From: Lachnospiraceae bacterium
GTDB taxonomy: Bacteria; Bacillota; Clostridia; Lachnospirales; Lachnospiraceae
NCBI GenBank assembly: GCA_910574715.1
Contig: CAJTCH010000001.1
Location: 124,001 to 188,000 of the forward strand
Reading direction: 5' to 3'
Length of the DNA: 64,000 nucleotides
Part shown: piece by piece, positions 8,780-17,139 of the stretch
Numbering within the stretch: position 1 is the stretch's first letter
Layout: every line of letters begins with the position of its first letter
Position numbers and translations under genes: made by a program
The notes under the pieces: generated by a model
Database searches by the model: none
What the model saw: the letters and a program-made list of their open reading frames with translations, nothing else
What the model was told of the DNA's origin: nothing

Positions 8780-9103
8780 TTACTGCCCTAACAGGCGCAC
8801 CGGCACCACCTTGAATACCGCCGAAGACAAGACCAGCCCCCACAGGAAGCCTCGTTTCTTTTCTCTGTTACCCTTCAATTTATCCAGGCTTCTGTAGCTT
8901 TCTTCCAGTCTTGATCTTCCGGTTTGCAGATCTGCCAATATCTTAAGCCCTGCCCATGACTGGAATGTTGTAAGCAAGAATATGACGCAACTTCTGAAAA
9001 GATTCTGCCTGCCCTTCGCCAGATAATAGATTCCTTCCCATATCCCCAAAAATGTTGCTATATGATGAATCCCTATACAGATAGATAATTCTTTTTCCCG
9101 CAT
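8780..9103 (-). CDS. hypothetical small membrane-associated protein
   Basis: I do not recognise this protein of about 107 residues. It has hydrophobic stretches near residues 8-28 and 35-55, then a charged helix (TGRSRLEESYRSLDKLKGNREKK), then a last hydrophobic segment. It may be a small membrane protein. The start at ATG 9103 (or the adjacent ATG 9106) is set by AGGGGAGGT just upstream; the frame is open further, to 9181. It is transcribed toward yqfC but lies 52 bp away from it. Confidence 0.5.
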   Translation of the reverse strand: MREKELSICIGIHHIATFLGIWEGIYYLAKGRQNLFRSCVIFLLTTFQSWAGLKILADLQTGRSRLEESYRSLDKLKGNREKKRGFLWGLVLSSAVFKVVPVRLLGQ

Positions 9104-9243
9104 CATCCATACCTCCCCTTTTCTTCCTACATACCTATTGTACAAGATTTCACAGTCGGAATATAGTAAAAGAGTTCGCAAGTTTTTACATTTTTCGCGC
9201 CCTGATTACTGCTCATACCTACAGTGCTCACAGCATACACATC

Positions 9244-9293
9244 AAAAAAGGAGCATAACTGAACAATATTCCCTGCTCAGATATACTCCTTTT
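9244..9293. terminator. terminator-like inverted repeat
   Basis: AAAAGGAGCATA and TATACTCCTTTT form a 12-bp inverted repeat with one mismatch. An inner CTGA/TCAG pair extends it, and it has A and T runs on both sides. It follows the stop of the YjfB homologue (9313, minus strand) and would end that transcript. Confidence 0.65.
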
Positions 9294-9312
9294 GCCTAAC
9301 GTACATATATGC

Positions 9313-9510
9313 TTATACTAATATATCAATATTCTCTCCAAGTCCCGGTATCGCAGCTCCCCCTGAGATCTGCGCCGCCGCGTCCATCATCTCAGCCATC
9401 GCCTCTGTCGACATCTCCATCGTATCCATAACCTTCGACATCATGGCATAGCTTACATTCAAATGCAATTGTTGCATCGACATAGCAGTTGATAATGCAG
9501 CAATATCCAT
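9313..9510 (-). CDS. putative motility protein, YjfB family
   Basis: A 65-residue protein matching the YjfB motility protein family (N-terminus MDIAALSTAMSMQQL, central helix with VMDTMEMSTEAMAEMMDA). Members are short helical proteins associated with flagellar regulons in Bacillus; the function is unknown. ATG 9510 has AAGGAG eight bases upstream; an in-frame GTG at 9519 lies too close to that site. A second small gene (9549-9731) ends 38 bp upstream and may be co-transcribed. No other flagellar gene is in the window. Confidence 0.72.
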   Translation of the reverse strand: MDIAALSTAMSMQQLHLNVSYAMMSKVMDTMEMSTEAMAEMMDAAAQISGGAAIPGLGENIDILV

Positions 9511-9548
9511 ACTTTCCACTCCTTCCTTTTATCAGAATAACAAACCGA

Positions 9549-9731
9549 TCATTCGTTGATCATGTCAAGCTCTGTCAGATTGATCCCCGATGCCGCCAGA
9601 ATGACTTTCAATTCTATATACCGCCTTTTCATCTTCTTGTAGACAATAGAATCCTTCTCGCACTCTACCATGTAATCCTGCAATCTGGAAAATTCTTCGA
9701 CAGATACCTTTAACATCTCCTGATCTGACAT
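9549..9731 (-). CDS. hypothetical 60-residue protein
   Basis: A short, charged, probably all-helical protein (MSDQEMLKVSVEEFSRLQDY and onward). I do not recognise a family. The start at ATG 9731 has GGGTGA upstream; the frame is open to 9749. It lies immediately upstream of the YjfB homologue in the same orientation, so the two small genes probably form a bicistron. Confidence 0.55.
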   Translation of the reverse strand: MSDQEMLKVSVEEFSRLQDYMVECEKDSIVYKKMKRRYIELKVILAASGINLTELDMINE

Positions 9732-9825
9732 ATATTCACCCACTTTCACAAGAATTCTGTTTCTGTGATGCCTTTATTATAACAATAAGTGACCGGAGTG
9801 TAAAGTCTTAATTCTGCAAACCATT

Positions 9826-9984
9826 TTATTTCACCGGCATCTCGATATTGACAAAATACGCTTCCTCACTGGCTGATGCTGTACTCTTCAATCATACAAG
9901 TATGCTCCAGTCTACCAATAACACAAGGCGGGCAACGGCTACCCGGCCATCCTCCGCTTCAAAATGTATCCGGGCAGACTGCAT
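9826..9984 (-). pseudogene. possible small gene interrupted by one in-frame TGA
   Basis: An ATG at 9984 with an AAAGGAG site six bases upstream opens a frame (MQSARIHFEAEDGRVAVARL and onward) that meets TGA at 9892-9894 after 30 codons. The same frame then continues for 21 more codons to TAA at 9826. Protein-like composition on both sides of the TGA suggests a small gene broken by one nonsense mutation, or simply a 30-residue peptide. No family is recognised. It is the only gene-like content I see in the 300-bp gap 9732-10031. Confidence 0.25.
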
Positions 9985-10031
9985 AGACTCCTTTGTTTCT
10001 CCTGTATCATTCTACCATACTTGCTTCTCTA

Positions 10032-12047
10032 TCACAATTGCTGACTACATTTTTTCCTCAATATGACAAATACCCCACCGGCCCCGGCAAGCGCAAGCAA
10101 CAGGTACCATTCTATATTTACGTTATCACCGGTCTTTACACTGGTTTTTGCACCCGGATTTTTAGCATCCGTTGATGCAGACTCCGCCGGTTTCGGCTTA
10201 CTGTCCTCCTGCTTATCATTTTCGCCTTGTCCCGGTTTCCCGTTGTTGTCCGGCTGGCCGTTATGATCCGGTTTCCCGTCATCGTCCGGCTGACTGCCAT
10301 CATCTGGTTTCTCTCCATTGCCCGGTTTCTCGTCAGTTGCTATCAGACGCGCACGGCTGATTCCCTCAAGCACCACATTCTCAGGCTGTCCTAAGTATGC
10401 TGCCAACGCATCCTCACATGCCTGATATTCATGCAGATTGACCTTCCCTTCGAACTGGGGATAGTCACTGATGTCATTGGGAAGGTAATTGTTCATCGCA
10501 ACCGTATACATTTTATCTTCCTGTATTGCTTTTCCCTGAACGAGCGCATGTAAGATTCTGCTTCCCTTTTTAAGAGACAAGTTATACCTGACCTCTATCC
10601 CGCCTGCCTGCAGCATATTTCCACTGTTATCCGGCCAGCCGTCATAGTCTCCTCTTTCATTCGCTTCTATATTCGCTTTCATGATATCCAGCGATGTTTC
10701 GAGTATCTCTAAGATCTCTTTGCCGCTCAATTCTTTTGTCACAATATAATTCCCATAAGGTGATACATCTAGCACATTCTGATATGTAACCGTCCCCTTT
10801 TCTATGGAAGCACGGATACCGCCCGCATTTTCAAATGCGATGTCTGCTCCGGTCGCCAGAAGATATGCATCTGTAACAGCCCGGCCCATGGTTGTCTCGC
10901 CAATCCGGATATGCTCCCATATTCCATCCAGATCTTCCGGGGTATAACCTACCGGCTGAGAAAGTATCGCTTTCTGCTCTTCCGTAATGCCGTCTAAGAG
11001 AGCCTGCACATTCGGGTCCACATTCACTGCCTTGCCTGTGTCATAGTCCACCAGATTTTCTGTCATTTGGATGTCTTCTACAAGATTTCCATCTTGATCT
11101 AATGTACAGGTCATATCTACATTTCCAAAATTCCACAGATTATATCCCGTCTCAACCACCAGAGCCGTTCCGCCGTCCGGTCTTGTAACCGTCTTATTCA
11201 CCGTTGTATGTTCGTGTCCTGCGATCCACAGATTCACACTCCCCACAGAAGAAGCCAGGCCTTTCGGGTCAATACCGTGTACCATACCAACTACGATCTG
11301 GCATCCCTGTGCTTTCAGTTCCAAAGCAGCTTTCCGGGCGTAGACTGTCATATCTGTAAACTTTAGTCCTTCTACATTTCCCGGGGCAGTTGCATGATAA
11401 ATCGCCGGATCGATCACTCCGAATACCCCTATTTTTAATGTTTTTCCGTCTTTTACAACTTCCTTCGTAAGATAATGCTGATCAAAAAAATTACTTCCGT
11501 CTTCCTTGACTACATTTCCGGCGAGAATGAGAAATTGTGGACTTCCATTTTGTCTGACGATCTCTTCCAGCTCTTTCAGACGGTCTTTCCCATAATTCCA
11601 GTCATGGTTTCCCGCCGCCATCGCATCATATCCGCAGGCGCCCAGTACCTTCGCTACGGACTCACCCCGCACGAGAGTGGCAATGGACTGCCCGTGGAAG
11701 GTATCTCCCCCGTCCAGTACCAGTGATAAATCTTTTCCCTGCGATGCCTGATCAACATAGGTCTTCACTTTCGGAAGTCCGATCACCTGATTCCAGTCAT
11801 CTTCCAGAATTCTTGCATGGATATCATTCGTATGAACCACATTTATCTGAAATTCTGTGGTATCATTCCCCATTACCGGTTCCGGTTCGGCGGCGTCATT
11901 CACCACTGACGCTTCCGGTCCTGTGATGCCATTTTCTGTTACTTCTGTCTGCGGCACTGTACCTGCCGCTAAGGCCGTTCCTGTCATCATGATAAGTGCC
12001 ATGCACAATGAACTGAAAATGCTTAGTATTCTCTTTTCTAATCTCAT
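10032..12047 (-). CDS. cell-wall-anchored 5'-nucleotidase / metallophosphoesterase
   Basis: A 671-residue secreted enzyme of the UshA/YfkN-type 5'-nucleotidase family, which dephosphorylates nucleotides outside the cell. It has a signal peptide (residues 1-28, ending in ALAAG). A calcineurin-like metallophosphoesterase domain follows, with VVHTNDIHAR, DGGDTFHG, GNHDWNYG and the IAGHEH metal motifs. A 5'-nucleotidase C-terminal domain (about residues 375-560) follows in turn. Then come a proline-rich, repetitive linker (PDDDGKPDHNGQPDNNGKPG type), a TSVKTGD motif, a hydrophobic segment and a KK tail, which together make a sortase-type sorting signal of the Clostridial variant. It appears monocistronic. 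Confidence 0.9.
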   Translation of the reverse strand: MRLEKRILSIFSSLCMALIMMTGTALAAGTVPQTEVTENGITGPEASVVNDAAEPEPVMGNDTTEFQINVVHTNDIHARILEDDWNQVIGLPKVKTYVDQASQGKDLSLVLDGGDTFHGQSIATLVRGESVAKVLGACGYDAMAAGNHDWNYGKDRLKELEEIVRQNGSPQFLILAGNVVKEDGSNFFDQHYLTKEVVKDGKTLKIGVFGVIDPAIYHATAPGNVEGLKFTDMTVYARKAALELKAQGCQIVVGMVHGIDPKGLASSVGSVNLWIAGHEHTTVNKTVTRPDGGTALVVETGYNLWNFGNVDMTCTLDQDGNLVEDIQMTENLVDYDTGKAVNVDPNVQALLDGITEEQKAILSQPVGYTPEDLDGIWEHIRIGETTMGRAVTDAYLLATGADIAFENAGGIRASIEKGTVTYQNVLDVSPYGNYIVTKELSGKEILEILETSLDIMKANIEANERGDYDGWPDNSGNMLQAGGIEVRYNLSLKKGSRILHALVQGKAIQEDKMYTVAMNNYLPNDISDYPQFEGKVNLHEYQACEDALAAYLGQPENVVLEGISRARLIATDEKPGNGEKPDDGSQPDDDGKPDHNGQPDNNGKPGQGENDKQEDSKPKPAESASTDAKNPGAKTSVKTGDNVNIEWYLLLALAGAGGVFVILRKKCSQQL

Positions 12048-12169
12048 ATTTTTCCCTCTTTCTATATTACTGCTCGCAGCAGCGAATGATTGTCATTATT
12101 ATAAGTCACAGCAAATAAAAGACAATGACTCTGACATAAAAAGCACATTTCTGGTGTAAAATGTAACAA

Positions 12170-12215
12170 AAACCCCCAGCTGAAGGAATGATAACATTCT
12201 TCAACCGGGGGTTCT
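12170..12215 (-). terminator. Rho-independent terminator
   Basis: A long stem with AACCCCC and GGGGGTT at the base and GAATG/CATTC at the top, loop ATAA, followed on the minus strand by a T run. It lies directly after the DUF3788 gene stop. Confidence 0.8.
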
Positions 12216-12220
12216 GTCTT

Positions 12221-12634
12221 TTACTTCCGATTCGGTTTTCTTTTAATCGCCAGTAATTTCATATAGTCATCAAATTCCGTTGTGTCAGTCGGCTCAAACA
12301 TGACCCATTTCCCATCATGATAGGTTTGGGCTTCATCATATTGCCTGCAGACGGCATCAGAAAGTGTATCCCTTATGGCTTCAAATTTTGCTCTCTCATT
12401 CTTCCCAAAAATAATCATGAAACCAACACAGCTGCTTTTCGCATATAGACTGCAAAGGGTTTTCCCGCCTCTGCGATACTTGTACTCGTAAGTCCAATTC
12501 TTACCGCCAGTATTCCATAACCGTTCCATATCGTATTTTTCATCAATGGCCGAACACAACGCTTGCCAGACTCCATACAAGGATTGTCCCAGCAATTCTG
12601 TCATAATTGACTGAGACGGTTTGTTTTCAAGCAT
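12221..12634 (-). CDS. DUF3788 family protein
   Basis: A 137-residue cytoplasmic protein of the DUF3788 family, function unknown. The hallmark segments are WNTGGKNWTYEYKYRRGGKTLC, given here as WNTGGK plus YEYKYRRGGKTLCSLY, then MIIFGKNERAKFE, and the C-terminal TYHDGKWVMFE. ATG 12634 follows a modest ribosome binding site (AGGGGG). The terminator 12170-12215 closes it. Upstream lies the decayed AAA/PD-(D/E)XK gene. Confidence 0.85.
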   Translation of the reverse strand: MLENKPSQSIMTELLGQSLYGVWQALCSAIDEKYDMERLWNTGGKNWTYEYKYRRGGKTLCSLYAKSSCVGFMIIFGKNERAKFEAIRDTLSDAVCRQYDEAQTYHDGKWVMFEPTDTTEFDDYMKLLAIKRKPNRK

Positions 12635-12654
12635 AATATTACCCCCTATATTTT

Positions 12655-13907
12655 TTATGAAATTCTATCCCGTAAAACTTCTATTTTACAGGCATGTATC
12701 TTTGTTCCTTTATCATAACTAATTCCTACACCAAGCACACGCCCCGTATACTTGGGACGTTCTCCCAGCTTACCTTCAAATCTAAGCACATATTTCCTGT
12801 CCTTAATCTGCTGCAGCGCCTTCTTTGGCGTATCATTCACCTTCAATTCCAGAATGATCCCATCAGCCGTATGATCGACCTCCGGATAGAATATAAAATC
12901 TACGTATCCGATCCCGCCCTTATCTTCCCGCTCCACCCGATAAGTATCTCTTGCCGCAAGATAGATAAGATTCACTACAGCCGTAAGATCGGTCTCGTTA
13001 CTGTAATTTAACAGCGGAACTTCTGTATTATGTGCAAATTCCAGTATTTCATCAGCATATCCCTGAAACGATCCATCAATTCCTTATTCGGAATCCGCAC
13101 ACATCCCTTCTCAAAGCTCAGGAATCCATAAACTACCATAACTGAGAGAATCTCATCCCTTGTCGTCAGATCCATAGAGGATGCCGCATATTCACACACA
13201 TTTGCCTCCACCGGAATATCTGATATCATTTTAACCAAGTCCTCACGTACCTGCGCGGTATTTTGCTCGATATAATAGAATATCTCATCATAAGGTCCTG
13301 AACTGGTCCAGTAATTTCCCAGATTATTATTGGTAAGTGCCGCAACTACGGAGCGTGGATTATATACCCGCTCTCCTTGCCTGATATGATACCCGTCATA
13401 CCAGAGCCTTAACCCCTCTCTGGTGACTCGCGGATTCTTCTGATTCAGAAGAAATCTTTCATACAGTTCATCGACTTCGGCTTCCGTAAACCCAAAATAT
13501 TCCCCGTACAGTTCTTCCGATACCATCGTATATTCAAGAAACATATTCAATTCAGAACCGCTGGAATACTTGGCGATCGGCAGGATACCCGTCATATACG
13601 CTAACGAGACATAAGCCTTCCCCTTTAAGAGATTACTCAAAAAATCGATATACTCTTCCCTGTCCTTTTGTGTCACAAAATCTCTGTGGAAAATAAAATC
13701 CCACTCATCTAAAATAAATATAAACCGCTTCGAATCATAAGAATGATATACGGCAGAAAATGCGTCCCATACGGCATCGTCTTCGTGAATACCGGCCTTC
13801 GGATATGCGTCCTTCAAATCCTTGATCAGCCCGTTCTCGATCCGTTCGATATACTGCCCGTAACTTCTGCACTTCCTCGGCAATTCATTAAGGGATATGA
13901 ATATCAC
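12655..13907 (-). pseudogene. decayed AAA-ATPase-like / PD-(D/E)XK nuclease protein
   Basis: Remnant of a large AAA-ATPase_like plus PD-(D/E)XK nuclease family protein. Frame one (13907 to about 13050) holds the FIFILDEWDFIFH Walker B-like region, the LWYDGYHI motif and the IPNKELMDRFRDML segment. Frame two (about 13050 to 12655) resumes with LEFAHNTEVPLLNYSNETDL and the nuclease core (VDFIFYP, ILELKVND). The junction lacks about 30 codons found in intact relatives and shifts frame. The N-terminus with the phosphate-binding loop (as in the intact relative at 40968-42677) is also missing. Two lesions argue for a dead gene. Confidence 0.82.
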
Positions 13908-13964
13908 ATCATATCGTCCTATAATTTAAGTGTGATCATTGTTTCCGCTTCATTGCGACATCCC

Positions 13965-14417
13965 CTATCTGGCTCTCCACAACTGAATCAAGAAAAATAA
14001 CATCGGCCCAAATGTTAGCAGCATCGCCGCTGTAAAAAACCAGGATGGCATATAGTTTTCATGCCAGACGGTCATAAAAGAAAAGATCAGCACTACAGAC
14101 AATTTCATGCTGACGATCATGTGATACAGAACCCGATACACTCTTTCTCGATTCTGCGCAGTGATCTCTACGCCGGTATTCCACACCTGCGGGAAGTGCT
14201 CCAGTGCGGATATTCCCAGATACATCAGCCAATTCATGACAGGTATAAGGATCAAAGTCCCCTTTCCTGTCATAGAGTCCGCCTCTCCCGCAAAATTATA
14301 ATGCCCCGGCACCTTTTCCGGTATCTGATTCCATCCGGCTGCTAAGAATAAAGTAGATGCTGTCAGACATAACACACTTAAAATCTGCATCGTCTTTCCG
14401 AACTTTGTTTTTATCAT
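13965..14417 (-). CDS. DUF1648 domain membrane protein
   Basis: A 150-residue integral membrane protein with four hydrophobic segments. Between the first two is the DUF1648 signature, an IPEKVPGHYNFAGEAD-like stretch around residues 31-50. Related proteins include SdpI-type immunity proteins, but the family's general function is unknown. The ATG at 14417 has AGGAT upstream. It stands alone between the decayed nuclease gene and ilvC. Confidence 0.75.
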   Translation of the reverse strand: MIKTKFGKTMQILSVLCLTASTLFLAAGWNQIPEKVPGHYNFAGEADSMTGKGTLILIPVMNWLMYLGISALEHFPQVWNTGVEITAQNRERVYRVLYHMIVSMKLSVVLIFSFMTVWHENYMPSWFFTAAMLLTFGPMLFFLIQLWRAR

Positions 14418-14526
14418 CCTTTCTTAAGCCTCCCCTTGGGTTTTTCTTGTATTATTCTATCATACTCATGCACATTTTTCTATTCCTTTCGTTCGATTCA
14501 GCAAAGTGTTCGTCAAAGCAGCACGC

Positions 14527-14567
14527 AAAAAAACACACATCCCCCTTAACACTCGGGATGTGCGTTT
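14527..14567 (-). terminator. Rho-independent terminator after ilvC
   Basis: On the minus strand, AAACGCACATCCC pairs with GGGATGTGTGTTT (one G-U pair) and is followed by a run of T. It starts 10 bp after the ilvC stop codon. Confidence 0.88.
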
Positions 14568-14577
14568 CTTATCATGA

Positions 14578-15683
<1,106 letters not shown>

Positions 15684-15688
15684 TACAG

Positions 15689-16186
15689 TCAGTCAATATA
15701 TGTAACATCCTTGCTTCCGCGGGACAATCCTGTGATTCCCGTTCTTGCAAGCTCTAAGATCTCATAGCCGTCCAACAGGTTCAGAAAAGCCTCCAGCTTC
15801 GACTGGTTACCTGTAAGCTCGATCATCAGCGAACCCGTCTCCACGTCTACGATCTTGGCACGGAAAATATCCGCGACCGAGATGATCTCCGCCCTCTCCG
15901 CTGCGTTGGCGCGGACCTTGATCATGATCAGTTCACGGTAAACCGATTCCTCCGGCTTTAACACCTTGATCTGTATCACATCCTCCAGCTTCCTGACCTG
16001 CTTCTCGATCTGAGATAAGATCAGCTCGTCCCCGGACGCGACGATCGTGATCCTTGTGAATCTGGGATCGGCCGTCACACCGGCGGTAATGCTGTCAATA
16101 CTGTATCCGCGCCGGCTGAACAAACCGGATATCCGGCTTAACACACCGGTGGTGTTATCAACGATCAATGAATAAACTCTTTGCAT
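15689..16186 (-). CDS. ilvN: acetolactate synthase small (regulatory) subunit
   Basis: A 165-residue regulatory subunit that binds valine and controls acetolactate synthase. It opens with an ACT domain (YSLIVDNTTGVLSRISGLFSRRGY, in pieces NTTGVLSRI and SRRGYSIDSI) and ends with the IlvN C-terminal domain (EIISVADIFRAKIVD, GLSRGSKDV). The catalytic subunit must be encoded elsewhere. It is paired with ilvC downstream. A terminator hairpin (16225-16250) separates it from the HAD gene, leaving less than 40 bp for its own promoter. Confidence 0.95.
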   Translation of the reverse strand: MQRVYSLIVDNTTGVLSRISGLFSRRGYSIDSITAGVTADPRFTRITIVASGDELILSQIEKQVRKLEDVIQIKVLKPEESVYRELIMIKVRANAAERAEIISVADIFRAKIVDVETGSLMIELTGNQSKLEAFLNLLDGYEILELARTGITGLSRGSKDVTYID

Positions 16187-16224
16187 AATGCACCTCTTTC
16201 TTACCTAATAAAATAATATTATCC

Positions 16225-16250
16225 AAAAAACAGAGTGCGTTCTGTTTTTT
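16225..16250. terminator. terminator-like hairpin with A and T tails
   Basis: AAAAAACAGA and TCTGTTTTTT form a perfect inverted repeat around GTGCGT, so it works in either direction. It should end the HAD phosphatase transcript coming from the right. Confidence 0.6.
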
Positions 16251-16288
16251 AATCATAACAATATCTTTTGCCTTTGTCAAGTAAAATA

Positions 16289-16945
16289 TCAGGAATACTT
16301 AAGAATTCCCTCCGCCGTCTCTTCTATGTAATCGGCCCCGGCTTCAAGAAGCTCCTCCCGGGATCCGAATCCATACAAGATCCCCAGACAGTCGATCCCC
16401 GCGGCTTTCGCCCCGATCACATCATGCTCCCGGTCTCCTATCATCAGCACCTTAGACTTATCCGTGATCCTGCAGGCGTCAAGCGCATAGCGGATCACTG
16501 CTTCCTTCGTCCCGCGTCCGCCGTCCATCTCCATGCCCGCCACATAGTCAAAATACGAATTCAGTCCGAAATGTTCGATGATCTTCCTGGCAAACGGTTC
16601 CGGCTTGGAGGTCGCAACAACCAGCGTCCTTCCTCTTCTCTTCAATTCTTCAAGCACGGGCACAAGTCCGTCGTAGACCCGGTTCTCGAAGAGTCCTTTC
16701 TCCCGGTAGTACTCCCTATAGTAACCAACAGCTTCTATAGACTGCTCCTTTGAAAACCCATAATATCTCTCAAAAGACACCGTAAGCGGCGGCCCGATAA
16801 AAGGATAGAGCTTCGTGCGGTCCGTCTCCTCGATACCGTATTTCTTCAGAGCGTAGATCACCGAATTCGTGATACCAAGAGATGAGTCCGTCAATGTCCC
16901 GTCCAGATCGAAGAAAAATGTATCATAGCTTCTCTTATCATTCAT
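16289..16945 (-). CDS. HAD family hydrolase (phosphoglycolate phosphatase-like)
   Basis: A haloacid dehalogenase superfamily phosphatase of about 218 residues. All four HAD motifs are visible: FFFDLDGTLTDS (nucleophile Asp and DxDGT), VVATSKP, the lysine in the KSKVLMIGDREHD region and its GDxxxD. A helical cap at residues 20-85 makes it a subfamily IA member, close to Gph/PgmB types; the substrate is not determined. ATG 16945 (AGGTACAGAG upstream) is preferred over an in-frame GTG at 16966. Confidence 0.88.
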   Translation of the reverse strand: MNDKRSYDTFFFDLDGTLTDSSLGITNSVIYALKKYGIEETDRTKLYPFIGPPLTVSFERYYGFSKEQSIEAVGYYREYYREKGLFENRVYDGLVPVLEELKRRGRTLVVATSKPEPFARKIIEHFGLNSYFDYVAGMEMDGGRGTKEAVIRYALDACRITDKSKVLMIGDREHDVIGAKAAGIDCLGILYGFGSREELLEAGADYIEETAEGILKYS

Positions 16946-17040
16946 ATTCTCTGTACCTGCCTTCACATACTATACTGCAATGCCTAACATGCATTCTATC
17001 ACAGAGGACTCTCAATAACAAGAATCATGTGAAAAATATA

Positions 17041-17139
17041 ATGAAAGAAAGAATGCACACCGGCGAGCTGTATCTGCCGGGAGACGACGAGATTATGGAG
17101 GCACAGGCGTACCGGTTCGTCCTGTCTGATTCGTTTTAA
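17041..17139 (+). pseudogene. 5' remnant of a sugar O-acetyltransferase gene
   Basis: Thirty-two codons (MKERMHTGELYLPGDDEIM and onward) match the N-terminal cap of maltose/galactoside O-acetyltransferases (Maa/LacA type), after which the sequence becomes unrelated and stops at 17139. Intact members are about 190-210 residues with a left-handed beta helix, all of which is missing. Its end overlaps the stop codon of the convergent ABC permease gene. Probably a deletion remnant. Confidence 0.5.

Noticed and set aside
9892..9894. In-frame TGA as a selenocysteine codon
   Set aside because: No selenoprotein family resemblance and no redox motif around the codon, unlike the TGA at 45308-45310.
16187..16288. 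T-box or leader attenuator upstream of ilvN
   Set aside because: Only about 38 bp lie between the hairpin at 16225-16250 and the ilvN start, too short for a T-box, and no specifier-like or T-box consensus sequence is visible. The hairpin fits a terminator for the HAD gene better.
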